Counted from the first letter of the stretch, positions 1 to 9,914 are shown. The stretch is DNA of 64,000 nt from Desulfogranum japonicum DSM 18378 (GCF_000429945.1 NZ_AUCV01000020.1:1-64000), one strand, 5' to 3'. Translations and numbers: made by a program. Notes: generated by a model from the sequence alone, not told the origin.

Positions 1-242
1 AACATTAACCCGAGCCTGTCAAGCTTGACCGTGCTCCAAGAGTAACCTTCGACCAATTTGGCAAAGTAGTCTTCAAGCTCCGGTACGCTGATTTTGTCAG
101 GGCAGCGGCCAAAATACTGAACCAGACGGCGTACAGCCCTACCGTAAGCGTCTATGGTTTTGGGACTTTTGCCTTGCAGGGTCAGCTTTTGCAGATGGCG
201 CTCATACAGAGATTCGAATCGTTTTATTTCTGCTTTGTTCAT
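1..242 (-). CDS. Tyrosine-recombinase-type integrase, N-terminal part (cut by window edge)
   Basis: The minus strand opens with ATG at 242 and stays open to the window edge (80 codons). The protein starts MNKAEIKRFESLYERHL and carries GKSPKTIDAYGRAVRRL and a WSTVKLDRLGL stretch. This is the pattern of the N-terminal SAM-like, DNA-binding domain of phage-type integrases, in particular the short integrases that accompany IS91-type transposases. The catalytic Arg-His-Tyr domain lies outside the window, so activity cannot be judged. It sits head to head with a transporter fragment starting near 260, which suggests a mobile-element edge falls in the 240-300 interval. Family assignment is good; the link to IS91 elements is from memory of similar proteins and is less sure. 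Confidence 0.72.
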   Translation of the reverse strand, partial: MNKAEIKRFESLYERHLQKLTLQGKSPKTIDAYGRAVRRLVQYFGRCPDKISVPELEDYFAKLVEGYSWSTVKLDRLGLM

Positions 243-259
243 GGTATACTCCTTTGTAA

Positions 260-844
260 ATGATTAGAGAATCAACCTGTTACAGGAATATACACTATTT
301 TCTGCCGCATAGCGGCTTCGTCCAACAACACGCTGCAGCAGTTAGAATAGCTACCATGCGTACAGCACAAATTGTTTCCTCGCTCATTTATCTACTCTTT
401 GTCGGACTTGCCACAGTGCTCTTTCACAGTGATTTTGGCACTGATGTCACAGCAATAACCCACATGGCCGCACCAGTTGCAGTTATCCTACCGATATTAC
501 TTTCTTTTGCTGCAATAGGAAGCCAATTCAGTGCCGCTGTGGCAGACACGTCAGGTGCCGGCGGCCTTATCGAAGAACTTGTCCATCAAAAACTGCCTCC
601 TCGCTACACCTATCTCTTAATCCTCTGTATTACCATTACAATTTCGTGGGAAACAAATGTCAACAGTATTATCTCATATGCTTCACGGGCATTTGCTCTT
701 TACTACACGCTGCAGTGCCTTGTGGCAGTAATAATCACCTGGCAGAATACGGATATTCCCAGAAGAGGTATTCTACGAATTACCTATACAATTATTGCCG
801 GGGTATGTTTTGCAGTATTTCTTTTAGGACTCCCTTCTGAATAA
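260..844 (+). pseudogene. C-terminal part of a multi-spanning transporter, probably truncated
   Basis: The 194-residue reading frame is strongly hydrophobic from about residue 35, with roughly five membrane segments. A polar Gly/Ala-rich loop between them reads QFSAAVADTSGAGGLIEEL. The first 30 residues look unlike a protein start, there is no Shine-Dalgarno in front of the ATG, and the frame begins about 20 bp from a divergent integrase gene. I read it as the C-terminal half of a permease (possibly a LeuT-fold amino-acid/cation transporter) whose 5' part was lost on insertion of the neighbouring element. It could also be a real small membrane protein. The family is not certain. Confidence 0.5.
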
Positions 845-850
845 ATACTC

Positions 851-1624
851 TCATTTCATTTCAGGAAGGTATTTCCAGTACCGCTTTGGCATAAGAGAAC
901 GTTGAAGCTGTTTATTTTGTCGATCTGGATTGGATATTGAGTCATGAAAATTCCTCCAAAGGGTCTGGTAATAACGCTCCTGTTCAGTTAACTCCATACC
1001 AGCGATCTCGCCGTGTATTCCTACCTGGCTGGTAAATTCCCTGTCAATGTTCACGGGGTGTAGGTCTTCTTTGTCCCAATAGAGAGCTATATCACGGCCA
1101 ACATCATGTATAATCCATTTACGGGTTGCAAGCCGTTTCCTGAAATGCTTGGCGCAATAGCCAAGTACATTATGATCTGATTCAAAGGGAGCATATTGTA
1201 ACTCATCAGCAAGAATGCGAAACCGAATCAGACCTGCCAGGCGATGAGCCTCAAAACTTACCTTCCGGTTTAACGCGTGTAGTTGACGCACACTGTCATC
1301 ACTATGAAGTTGGATAGCATCAGGCCCAACCCTTAAACAAAGAAGAACAAAGTTGTATAAATGCAGACCAATTTCTCTATGTTCGCTGAAAAAACCATTG
1401 ATAGCAAATTGCGCTGCCGTAAAATGTAATTTATACAAATACTTAAGAAGTCTATCTGCTTGGTCAGCATCAGTAATTACATTAACCACAGTATCAAACA
1501 GGGTCGGCATATAGGTGCGCTGAGAATAAATCCCCTGCACAGCCGTACCTTGCTTGACAGCCGCAGCAACACTGTGCAGAAGGCCTTCCAGGGAACCATC
1601 ATACAGATACACCTTGCGAGACAT
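851..1624 (-). CDS. TIGR03915-family probable DNA metabolism protein (DUF4130-like)
   Basis: A 257-residue protein with the YLYDGSLEGLLHSV start typical of the TIGR03915 family. It has a central FEAHRLAGLIRFRIL segment and ends MPKRYWKYLPEMK, close to the usual MPxRYWxxLxE ending. The family is almost always encoded next to a radical SAM protein of family TIGR03916, as here: the partner ends one base before this ATG (TGA-T-ATG at 1628-1622), so the two are co-translated. The family is thought to act in DNA repair or modification together with its partner and is related to uracil-DNA-glycosylase-linked proteins; no reaction is established. Length and order match the usual pair. Confidence 0.88.
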   Translation of the reverse strand: MSRKVYLYDGSLEGLLHSVAAAVKQGTAVQGIYSQRTYMPTLFDTVVNVITDADQADRLLKYLYKLHFTAAQFAINGFFSEHREIGLHLYNFVLLCLRVGPDAIQLHSDDSVRQLHALNRKVSFEAHRLAGLIRFRILADELQYAPFESDHNVLGYCAKHFRKRLATRKWIIHDVGRDIALYWDKEDLHPVNIDREFTSQVGIHGEIAGMELTEQERYYQTLWRNFHDSISNPDRQNKQLQRSLMPKRYWKYLPEMK

Positions 1625-1625
1625 A

Positions 1626-2882
1626 TCAAAACAGCCGGAGTTGCCGGCTTTCCCGGATCAAACGCCTGGTAGAGGCAGTTTCGACCTTACACATCGCCGA
1701 TACTAATGCCGGATAGGCAGGAACAGAATCCACCAGTTTTCTGCCATTGATGGTAAGAAAATATTTGGCTCGTTTCATAACCAATCCTATTTTCTTCAAA
1801 TCCTGCTCCCTGATGGCCGCGACCCTGCGAGTGGCTACAATCCGTTTGGCTGAAATTACGCCAAGCCCAGGGACCCTCAAAAGCTCTTCATAACTTGCCC
1901 TGTTGATATCCAGTGGAAATACATCAAAATTTTTTAATGCCCAGGCAGCTTTGGGATCAAGACGTTCATCAAGAAAAGGATCTTTAACAGAAAGTATTTC
2001 ACTTGCCTGGAAGTGATAGAATCTGAGCAACCAGTCAGCCTGATATAATCGATGTTCTCGAATAAGAGGCGGAGCTGACGTACGTGCTGGCAAATCAGGG
2101 GCATCATTCACAGCAATATACGCTGAATAATAAACCCTCCTCAAATGCATGGTTTGATAGAGACTCTGGGTAAGGGTCAAAATTTGCAAATCATGCTCTG
2201 TCGAGGCGCCGACAATCATCTGGGTAGACTGGCCCGCCGGACAGAATCCCGGTACGTGCCTGCTCTTTTTCCGCTCCCTGTCATACCCACGCGCATACTC
2301 TCCTATCTGTTGCATGGGCTGTAAGATACCTTTCCTCGATTTTTGTGGAGCAAGTTGTTTCAGGGATTGGGATGAGGGGAGTTCAATGTTTACACTTAAC
2401 CTGTCTGCCAATAATCCGGCCTCTGTTACCAGTTCGCTGCTTGCACCGGGGATAATCTTGAGATGGATATATCCATTGAATTGATGTTTTTTACGAAGCA
2501 CCCGGCACACTTCAATCATATCTGCCATGGTGGTATCGGGGTGATCATACACCGCAGAACTGAGAAAAAGGCCTTCTATATAATTACGCAGGTAGAAATT
2601 GATGGTAAGGTCTACAACCTCTTCGGGGGTGAAAGTGGCTCTGGGAATAGTGTTAGAACGTCGGCTGAGGCAATATGCACAGTCATAAAGGCAATCATTA
2701 CTCAATAGCAGTTTCAGTAATGAAATACAACGACCGTCAGCAGACCAACTGTGGCAGATTCCACTGGTGGCGGCATTGCCAAGTCCTCCGGGAGTGTTCT
2801 TTCGACGACTGCCACTTGAAGCACAGGATGCATCATATTTGGCAGCATCAGCCAATATTGTCAACTTTTCAGAGACATGCAT
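1626..2882 (-). CDS. TIGR03916-family radical SAM protein, putative DNA modification/repair
   Basis: A 418-residue protein with the radical SAM CxxxCxxC motif read as CLYDCAYC near residue 60. It should bind a 4Fe-4S cluster and S-adenosylmethionine. The C-terminal 100 residues hold a helix-hairpin-helix DNA-binding motif (INRASYEELLRVPGLG, then AKRIV), so the substrate is probably DNA. The N-terminal TILADAAKYDASCASSGS stretch is also typical of the family. It is the first gene of a two-gene unit with the TIGR03915 partner at 851-1624. The exact chemistry of this pair is not known. Nothing looks broken. Confidence 0.9.
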   Translation of the reverse strand: MHVSEKLTILADAAKYDASCASSGSRRKNTPGGLGNAATSGICHSWSADGRCISLLKLLLSNDCLYDCAYCLSRRSNTIPRATFTPEEVVDLTINFYLRNYIEGLFLSSAVYDHPDTTMADMIEVCRVLRKKHQFNGYIHLKIIPGASSELVTEAGLLADRLSVNIELPSSQSLKQLAPQKSRKGILQPMQQIGEYARGYDRERKKSRHVPGFCPAGQSTQMIVGASTEHDLQILTLTQSLYQTMHLRRVYYSAYIAVNDAPDLPARTSAPPLIREHRLYQADWLLRFYHFQASEILSVKDPFLDERLDPKAAWALKNFDVFPLDINRASYEELLRVPGLGVISAKRIVATRRVAAIREQDLKKIGLVMKRAKYFLTINGRKLVDSVPAYPALVSAMCKVETASTRRLIRESRQLRLF

Positions 2883-2969
2883 AGAAACAAAAACAATAAA
2901 AGAAGAGATAGCACCTGCAAAATCTTAGTCGATTTTCAGAAAAAATACATTGGCAATGTCATCAGTGTA

Positions 2970-3958
2970 TTATTCATGGCCTTTCATTTCGCTCCTCTGC
3001 AATGTTGACTCTGCGATAATACAGGTCGGCCTGCCCTTGACTTCTTCATATGGTCGAGTCAGGTATTCTCCGATAACTCCCAAAAATAAAAGCTGAATAC
3101 CGCTGAAAAAGGAAAGAGCGACAACAAGAGAAGGAAAACCTTTGGCAGACACTCCAAAAAACAGTGTTTTCACCCCAAAAAGCATGGCATACAAACCACT
3201 GCAAGAGAAAAAAGCACACCAAGGCCGGTCGCCAATTTAAGTGGTACAGGTATAAATACAGTAAAACCATCCAGAGCAGCATTCCATAGTGTTAAGAAAG
3301 CAAACGTAGATTCTCCCTGATACGAGCATCACGGTCATAAAGGAATTCCAACTGATGAAATCCTGCCCAGGCAAAAAGGCTTTTCATTAAAACGATTTTT
3401 TTCATGAATCCCTTGGAACTCATAACAACCCGTTTCTGTAACACATGAAAATCGCCAATGTCCCGGGGAAAAGAAAATCTACTGAGTCGGCTAAATACTC
3501 TATAAAATGCTGCAGCAGTTGCTTTTTTCAGCCATTTCTCACCATCACGGGAGTTCCTTTTGCCGGCCCCCAACATCTGCTCCCTCCTGTTCAAGTTTTT
3601 CAATCATTTGTGATATAAGTTCAGGAGGGCTTTGGAGATCTGCATCGATAGTCGCGACAGCGTCAGCAGTACAATAATTGAGCCCAGCCGCCAGGGCTGC
3701 CTCTTTGCCAAAATTTCTACTGAAACTGATGTATTCGATTGCCCCATGTCTTTCTGCAAGATGTCTCATCAATATGAGAGAATAGTCAACACTTCCATCA
3801 TCTATCAGTGAGATTCTATATGTATACGAGGTTTACTCAAAAGCCAAAAAGGTTATTGACACAAATTCTTCAATACAAGTTGCCTCATTATATACAGGAA
3901 CAACAATATCAACAGTGGATACCCTTGCATGCGTGGCAGGTGGCGCTAGAAAATCCAT
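2970..3958 (-). pseudogene. Decayed family 2 glycosyltransferase (DPM/ArnC type) with several frameshifts
   Basis: Joined from minus-strand pieces in different frames. An ATG at 3958 begins a piece with the GT2 opening VSTVDIVVPVYNEATCIEEF. The frame then breaks near 3830, and 3545-3772 carries SFSRNFGKEAALAAGLNY plus the DADLQSPPEL metal-binding region. The frame breaks again near 3545, and 3292-3603 holds the middle of the enzyme. A stop and another shift follow before the C-terminal pair of membrane helices (2970-3194, with FSGIQLLFLGVIGEYLTRPY). The order of motifs matches bacterial polyprenyl-phosphate glycosyltransferases. At least three frame changes make it non-functional unless the assembly is wrong. 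Its place downstream of gspE is where gspF often lies. Confidence 0.8.
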
Positions 3959-4031
3959 AGTTTATCAATCAAGTATCCGGCTGACATAATACGGACTGAT
4001 GTCTTCTGCAGATTCTGACCATTCTCTGAAA

Positions 4032-5789
4032 TCACGTAACCCTGAATACCTCTTCCAAGGTGGTCTGACCGGCGAGTACCTTTTTCAACGCATCCTGACG
4101 AAGAGTCCGCATGCCTATATCCGGCTGAGATAATGCCATCTGTTTAATCTGGCCGGCATCAGAAGTTGTCAGCAGAAAACGCTTCACCTCATCTGTCAGC
4201 ACCAGCAGCTCAAAAATACCAAGTCGCCCTCTATACCCGGTATCAAAACACTCACTGCATCCCCTGCCTTTGTAAAAGGTTCCCTGGTCAAGTTCTTCGG
4301 GAGTCAGTCCTGTCTTTTGTATAAGCTCAGGTGAAGGAACAAAGACTTCTTTGCAGGACGGACAAATCTTACGTACAAGCCGTTGAGCCAGGATTGCGTT
4401 GACAGAAGAAGAAACCAGAAAAGACTCAACACCCATGTCAATTAAACGGGTAATTGCGCTGGCAGCATCGTTGGTATGCAGAGTGCTGAACACCAGATGA
4501 CCTGTCAAAGCTGACTGAATTGCTATTTCAGCAGTCTCAAGATCGCGGATCTCACCTACCAGAATTACATCCGGATCTTGACGGACAATGGTTCGCAAAC
4601 CACTGGCAAAAGTCAACCCTATTTTTGAGTTGACCTGCATCTGACTGACGCCATCAAGTTGATACTCAACAGGATCCTCTACTGTAATAATATTGATATC
4701 AGAGGTGTTAAGAATATTCAGGGCTGAATACAGGGTTGTGGTCTTACCGCTTCCTGTTGGTCCTGTAACAAGAACAATGCCGTAAGGCATACGGATCAAT
4801 TCCATGAAACGTGCCAGCTCAGATGTTCCAAACCCCAGATCCTGCAGATCCAGCAACACACTGCTTTTATCCAGCAAACGCATAACCACCCTTTCACCAA
4901 AAGAGGTTGGTAAAGAAGAAACTCGAATATCTATATTCTTATCAGCTATGCGGATTTCTATACGCCCATCCTGGGGTAGACGTTTTTCTGCGATGTCCAT
5001 TTTTGCCATGATTTTCACACGGGAAATCAATTTCCCCATGACATGCCGGGGTGGAGTATACATATCGTAAAGTATCCCATCCACCCTTTTACGGATTTTT
5101 ACCCGATCCTTATAGGGCTCAATGTGAATATCACTTGCATTGTCTCTCACGGCCTGGGAGAGCACCAGATTTACCAGTTTAATCACAGGTGCATCACTTG
5201 TATCGTCAAGCAGATCAGATGTTTCTTCAATCTCGTTGAAGATGCTCTCTGGATTCTCCTCGTTCATATCCTGCATGACCTGGTCTGCTGCGTCCTGGCT
5301 GGTTGTGTCATAGGCAGCATTGATAGCCACAAAAATCTCATTTTGCGGACTCAGCACCACTTCAATGCCATCCCACTCCAGTATCCGTGCTAGGTCGTCC
5401 AAAGGCTGGAAATATTGCGGCTCTGCGATGGCAATAAAGGAACGTTCGCTGGTAGCTACCGGTATCATCTTGAAACGCTTCAAGTATCCTATTGGTACAC
5501 GTTTTACAAAAAATGGCTCAATGTTAACCGGCAGGTTGGTAACAAGTCGCAACCCGCATTGCTCACTTCTGGCAACAAGCAGATCTTCTTCTGTAATAGC
5601 CCGCAGCTGTACGAGAATTTCGCCGATACGACCACCTTTTTCTTTTTGTGTTTCCAAGGCAGCATGCAGGGAATCTTCGCTCAACCCGCAGGTTCGCCGC
5701 AGAATACTCCCAAGCGGTTCCATCCTGGGAATAGCCGCTTCTGAGGGCGCCTCCACTGCCGGGAGCTTCATATCAATTTCTGAATTCAA
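4032..5789 (-). CDS. gspE: Type II secretion ATPase GspE
   Basis: Cytoplasmic AAA-type traffic ATPase that powers the T2SS pseudopilus. In the 585 residues I see an N-terminal T2SSE_N domain (about 25-160), the Walker A loop GPTGSGKTT (about 350), the Asp box region ITVEDPVEYQLDGVSQMQVN, a Walker B/His box run DPDVILVGEIRDLETAEIA with STLHTNDA, and the tetracysteine zinc site CPSCKE...CSECFDTGYRGR. Length is usual for the family. The TTG at 5789 overlaps the gspD stop (TTGA) and has an AGGAG about eight bases upstream; the first ATG (5771) has none, so TTG is favoured. Last gene of the secretion locus; gspF does not follow. Confidence 0.96.
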   Translation of the reverse strand: MNSEIDMKLPAVEAPSEAAIPRMEPLGSILRRTCGLSEDSLHAALETQKEKGGRIGEILVQLRAITEEDLLVARSEQCGLRLVTNLPVNIEPFFVKRVPIGYLKRFKMIPVATSERSFIAIAEPQYFQPLDDLARILEWDGIEVVLSPQNEIFVAINAAYDTTSQDAADQVMQDMNEENPESIFNEIEETSDLLDDTSDAPVIKLVNLVLSQAVRDNASDIHIEPYKDRVKIRKRVDGILYDMYTPPRHVMGKLISRVKIMAKMDIAEKRLPQDGRIEIRIADKNIDIRVSSLPTSFGERVVMRLLDKSSVLLDLQDLGFGTSELARFMELIRMPYGIVLVTGPTGSGKTTTLYSALNILNTSDINIITVEDPVEYQLDGVSQMQVNSKIGLTFASGLRTIVRQDPDVILVGEIRDLETAEIAIQSALTGHLVFSTLHTNDAASAITRLIDMGVESFLVSSSVNAILAQRLVRKICPSCKEVFVPSPELIQKTGLTPEELDQGTFYKGRGCSECFDTGYRGRLGIFELLVLTDEVKRFLLTTSDAGQIKQMALSQPDIGMRTLRQDALKKVLAGQTTLEEVFRVT

Positions 5790-8056
5790 GGTTTTGGCTC
5801 CTGGAGCTGTCCAAGATGCATCAGATTTTCTTTGGCCAATTGGCGAAGATCCTCATAGGGATATGCTGGAGAAGAACCTTCTTTAGCAGGCTGGGGCTGC
5901 AGTTCCAATACTCTCTCATACATCTCTTTTGCCTGTGGATACCTGCCTTCCCGCTCATACACGACACCAAGGTTAATGGTGGCATAGGGATTCTGGGGAT
6001 CGATTCGTAAAGCTTGCATGAAATAATCCTTAGCAGCTCCATTCTGTTTTTTCTGTAACCGGGCAAAACCCAAATCAGTGAGAGCGGCAGCATGATCAGT
6101 GCTGGGCTTATCATAGAAAAACTGGTCCGGGATATCACTGGAACCAGGCTGCAGATTCTCCATGATATCGCGTTTTTTATAATATATCGCAGCAAGCTCA
6201 GCAGGATTTTCAACAATATGAGGTGTAATAAAAATAAAGAGATTTGTTTTGGTTTCCGATGAAGTACGCGATTTGAACAACCAGCCTAAAAGAGGTATGT
6301 CGCCGAGCAGAGGAACCTTATATTCACCAGAACTTGTATCCTGGCCTATCATGCCACCGAGGACTACAGTCTCTTCATTGTGTACGATAACAGTTGTGTC
6401 TGCAGTACGGGTAAAAGTTGTGGGGTTACCATCATTGAGGTCCTTGAGTTTAATAACCTCCACCCCTATCTCCAGGCGTACTACATCTGCCTGGTTGATC
6501 TGGGGGGTAATTTTAAGGGAAGTGGCAACATCTTTGTATTCGTAATTGGTATAGTCCTGCTCTGAAGCTGTAGTGTTCTTACTGGTAATATACGGTACGT
6601 TTTCTCCCACCTTGATCGAGGCTTCTTTATTATCCGTTGTGAGAATCTGAGGTGTCGCTATGATATTAATATCTTCATCGTTTTTATATGCGTTGATCAC
6701 CGCACCCAGATTAGGGAAATACACACCACCGATTTCAACCCCCTCCTGAAGCACACCCAGAGCAAAGCCTGCAGGTAAGACCTGCTTATCCGCTGTCATC
6801 CCCGAAATCACATCATAAGGATTATCCTGGTTGCCGCTGAATCCACTGAAAAGGGTACCTGTTTCGTCATTATATGATCCAGCGCCACCCCACTGAACTC
6901 CAATATTAAAATCCTTATCCACCTGTACTTCCATAATCAGGGCTTCCATGTACACCATCCGTCTCGGAATATCGAGTTTCTTGATAACATCCTCAAGCAC
7001 CAGATACTCTTCACGCGGGGCTGTGATGATAATGGAATTGGTCTCTGCATCTGCAACCATTTTTACATCCGAAGAAATGGCTGGAGCCTTGACTGCCCCC
7101 TGCTTGTTGGTGGTAGTTCCTTTTTCAGGAAGATTGGTCAATACTTTGACTAACTCTTCCGCATTGGCATGTTGCAGATAGTAGACCCGTATGTTTCCTT
7201 CTCCTCTTGGAACTTCGGTATCAAGTTCTCTCAATACTTCTTCAATCTTGTCAATCTGCGCCCTGGGCGCAAAGACAATCAGTGAGTTGGTTCGCTCATA
7301 GGCGATAACTTTCACAATCTGGTTACCGCGTACACCTTTCGTCGCAGCCTGTTTGGCAAACAATTCGTTCATAGACTTGGCTACGGATTGAACATCAGCG
7401 TGCTCAAGCTGTAAAATTTTTACCTCTTCGCCAATACTGGGAACATCCACCGCATCAATGATTTCCATGAGTCGGTTGATATTAGACTGCACATCCGTAA
7501 TGATGAGCATCCCGGAGGCTGCATGAGAGATGAGTACACTGGTCTTGGAAACAAGAGGGGCAAGGATTTTTTTCAGATCATCAGCATTGGTATGAACCAA
7601 AGGAATAATCTGGGTAATGACGCGATCAGAAGGATCAGTATAGTTACTGGACATCAGAGTGGCGATGCTTTTGGAACGGGCATTCACCGCAGGTACAATT
7701 TTAGTAACCGAACCGCTTGGCACCGCAGTATATCCATTCACTTCAAGTACAGATTCAAAAACCTTATAGGCCTCCTGCTCAGAAATCTGCGTCGGGCTGA
7801 TAATGGTAACATTTCCTTTGACAGAACGGTCCACAATAAAATTTTGGCCTGTCAGCTCACTGATATATTTAATGAACAGGTTAATATCCACATCATTAAA
7901 ATCAATGGTGACAAATCGCTGGGTACTCTTGGCCGAGGCGGAGTAAGCCATAGCAAAACAGCTGCAGACAAACAACGCACATAAACACACCACTGCCAGC
8001 TTACGCCCCACAGCTCCTCTCAATATTTTATTTCTATCCTTCATAGATTGCACCAC
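5786..8056 (-). CDS. gspD: Type II secretion secretin GspD with C-terminal TPR extension
   Basis: Outer-membrane secretin forming the T2SS exit channel. The 756 residues show a signal peptide (hydrophobic core LAVVCLCALFVCSCFAMA), an N0 domain (FVTIDFNDVDINLFIKYIS), several N1-N3 KH-like repeats with the usual VxYxxHANAEEL-type motif, and the secretin core with VGENVPYIT and VVLGGMIGQDTS...KVPLLGDIPLLGWLF. After the core there are about 100 extra residues with two TPR units (ALTDLGFARLQKKQNGAAK and the next repeat). The TPR tail is uncommon in E. coli-type GspD and may replace a pilotin or recruit partners (inference). GTG at 8056 has GAGAG six bases upstream; ATG 8044 is the alternative. It overlaps gspE by four bases. 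Confidence 0.96.
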   Translation of the reverse strand: MVQSMKDRNKILRGAVGRKLAVVCLCALFVCSCFAMAYSASAKSTQRFVTIDFNDVDINLFIKYISELTGQNFIVDRSVKGNVTIISPTQISEQEAYKVFESVLEVNGYTAVPSGSVTKIVPAVNARSKSIATLMSSNYTDPSDRVITQIIPLVHTNADDLKKILAPLVSKTSVLISHAASGMLIITDVQSNINRLMEIIDAVDVPSIGEEVKILQLEHADVQSVAKSMNELFAKQAATKGVRGNQIVKVIAYERTNSLIVFAPRAQIDKIEEVLRELDTEVPRGEGNIRVYYLQHANAEELVKVLTNLPEKGTTTNKQGAVKAPAISSDVKMVADAETNSIIITAPREEYLVLEDVIKKLDIPRRMVYMEALIMEVQVDKDFNIGVQWGGAGSYNDETGTLFSGFSGNQDNPYDVISGMTADKQVLPAGFALGVLQEGVEIGGVYFPNLGAVINAYKNDEDINIIATPQILTTDNKEASIKVGENVPYITSKNTTASEQDYTNYEYKDVATSLKITPQINQADVVRLEIGVEVIKLKDLNDGNPTTFTRTADTTVIVHNEETVVLGGMIGQDTSSGEYKVPLLGDIPLLGWLFKSRTSSETKTNLFIFITPHIVENPAELAAIYYKKRDIMENLQPGSSDIPDQFFYDKPSTDHAAALTDLGFARLQKKQNGAAKDYFMQALRIDPQNPYATINLGVVYEREGRYPQAKEMYERVLELQPQPAKEGSSPAYPYEDLRQLAKENLMHLGQLQEPKP

Positions 8057-8149
8057 GTTGAACTCTCTCTACCAGCCCGTATGATTTATTTTCTTCCTGT
8101 TGACGTTCCCTTCTGCCAGGCGGTTACCAGCGCCTCCTTCTATCAGATA

Positions 8150-8959
8150 CTACTCAACCAGTTCATTAGGCGGCACAAGCTCTCCTTCTGCATTATTTTC
8201 AGGTATATTCTGCTCCTGATCAACATTGTCATCAGGTATGTCAAGAGTTCCTTCATTCTGATCCCCCCCCTCTCCTGGTTCATTCTGAAGAAGAGCAGTC
8301 TCCTGCTCGTCCTGTGGAGGAGATGGCTGCTGCTGCCTAAAAGAAATACGCCTCCTGGGACGGACAACCGGAGCTTTCACCTCGGGAGACTGGGGTTCAA
8401 TGTCGGGAAAACCCATGGGCTCTTGCTCAAGTAACCGCGTATGGGGTGATACACCTCCGGCCTTTCTCTCTTTTAAAACCAGGATTTCACGGTCTCCGTT
8501 ATGTTCAAGAACAATCTTTCCTCGTTCAATCTGAGTGATAACCGCATTTTGAATACTATCACCTACCCGGTATAAATCCTGACGTTTTTCACGTTCATCT
8601 ATGATTATGGCCCGTGCGTCCTTGTCTGATCCGGCAACAGTACCCTGCAACACCAGCTTGAGAGTTGTTTCCTCAAGATTCTCAAGCTCTATTTCGGCGT
8701 CCTTTTTTACGGGAGCAACTGATTCCAGTGTTGCCTGAAAGATATTGCGGGCAACAATAATACCATAGGAAGATTCCACTGGCTTCAACCCTGCATTTTC
8801 CCCGGCAGTATCGTCTGCACGTGTTTGCTTGCCGGCACCCGTAATATTTTCAGCCGGAATAACAGCATCAAGGCGTTCCTTGACCTCTGCGTACAATTGA
8901 GAAACCCCAAGATACAGACAGGCCGTGAGTATGGCGAGTATGATGGCGGATTTAATCAT
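8150..8959 (-). CDS. gspC: Type II secretion inner-membrane protein GspC (PDZ-less)
   Basis: A 269-residue bitopic protein. It has one N-terminal membrane anchor (SAIILAILTACLYLGV) and a periplasmic HR domain recognised by SSYGIIVARNIFQAT, LKLVLQGTVAG, ARAIIIDE and YRVGDSIQNAVITQI. This domain links the inner-membrane platform to the secretin in known T2SS. The last 90 residues are rich in Pro, Gln, Glu and Asp with no PDZ or coiled-coil domain visible. It lies between gspN and gspD, whereas C normally opens the operon, so C-D-E here form the distal end. GAGG sits eight bases before the ATG. Confidence 0.88.
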   Translation of the reverse strand: MIKSAIILAILTACLYLGVSQLYAEVKERLDAVIPAENITGAGKQTRADDTAGENAGLKPVESSYGIIVARNIFQATLESVAPVKKDAEIELENLEETTLKLVLQGTVAGSDKDARAIIIDEREKRQDLYRVGDSIQNAVITQIERGKIVLEHNGDREILVLKERKAGGVSPHTRLLEQEPMGFPDIEPQSPEVKAPVVRPRRRISFRQQQPSPPQDEQETALLQNEPGEGGDQNEGTLDIPDDNVDQEQNIPENNAEGELVPPNELVE

Positions 8960-8969
8960 ACGTTTTTCC

Positions 8970-9914
8970 TCAATTACTGTTCAATGTCTCATTTAAAAGT
9001 GAATATTCTCCCATGCTGAGATGAGGTTTGGTGACAGAGCCAGAAACAAAAAAACGTAGCGGTACATGCTGCAGTTTTTTGCGAAACAGATGTTGCACCA
9101 TAGGGCTTTGCAGGGTAGAAATAAAATCCTCTTTAGGGCTCACAGTTCCTTTCACGTTCAGCGTAGAGCGGCTCAAAGTCGTGTTCGGCCAGATCTCGCC
9201 TCCAAAATGCACATCAAACATATCAGCCTGCAGAAGGCATGATTCCATCTGTATACGATTGGCTGCTCCCTTCACTGCACAATACAAGCTGTCATAAACA
9301 ATGTTGGAAAGACCAAATACAGGAGTCTTCAGTTCGACGCTACCCTGGGTGACGGTCAGATTACCGACCAGCGATCGCACCTGACCAGCGGGAAGCCCCA
9401 CATCAATTGCCATGTCTGCCCGCACACTGCCCCGAATATTTCTATGCAGTTCATTTCTAAACCAATCCATTTGCTCCACCATTACTCCATGAGATCTTGC
9501 GTCGATGTGGATTGAATCACGGGTAAAAAGCCCGGTACCCTGCACTGTTCCATCGTACAATTCAGCATCATAGTCCAAGGAAACATCGCCTTTTTTAAAA
9601 AAATCAAGGATATGGATGTTGCTTCTCAAGTTCTGTAGTTTTACGATTTCCCTTTGCTTCACTCTGTCAAGAATAACTGCTTGTTGACATGCCAGCTGAG
9701 AAGGAAACGTATAGGCAATTTCACCCAGCACCAGTTGAATATCGGGAAAACGTGCATTAATATAGCGTTCAGGCCACTCTTTTACATATGTTGCAGGAAA
9801 AAGCAGCCAGAGCAAAACAATGAGCGTGAGCAGGCAATAGACCAGATAACCAAAATATTTGACTGCCTTCATTGCCAGTTTCATGGACTTCATCCTCAAA
9901 ACCTTCAAAGACAT
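8970..9914 (-). CDS. gspN: Type II secretion protein GspN
   Basis: A 314-residue protein with one N-terminal membrane helix (LVYCLLTLIVLLWLLFPA) followed by a beta-rich periplasmic domain of AsmA/GspN type: repeated short strands such as VSLDYDAELYDGTVQGTG and LTVTQGSVELKTPVFGLS. This fits the delta-proteobacterial GspN family. ATG at 9914 overlaps the gspM stop (TGATG), which I prefer over TTG at 9917. GspN is dispensable in many systems and its role is unclear. Identification rests partly on position between gspM and gspC. Confidence 0.8.
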   Translation of the reverse strand: MSLKVLRMKSMKLAMKAVKYFGYLVYCLLTLIVLLWLLFPATYVKEWPERYINARFPDIQLVLGEIAYTFPSQLACQQAVILDRVKQREIVKLQNLRSNIHILDFFKKGDVSLDYDAELYDGTVQGTGLFTRDSIHIDARSHGVMVEQMDWFRNELHRNIRGSVRADMAIDVGLPAGQVRSLVGNLTVTQGSVELKTPVFGLSNIVYDSLYCAVKGAANRIQMESCLLQADMFDVHFGGEIWPNTTLSRSTLNVKGTVSPKEDFISTLQSPMVQHLFRKKLQHVPLRFFVSGSVTKPHLSMGEYSLLNETLNSN

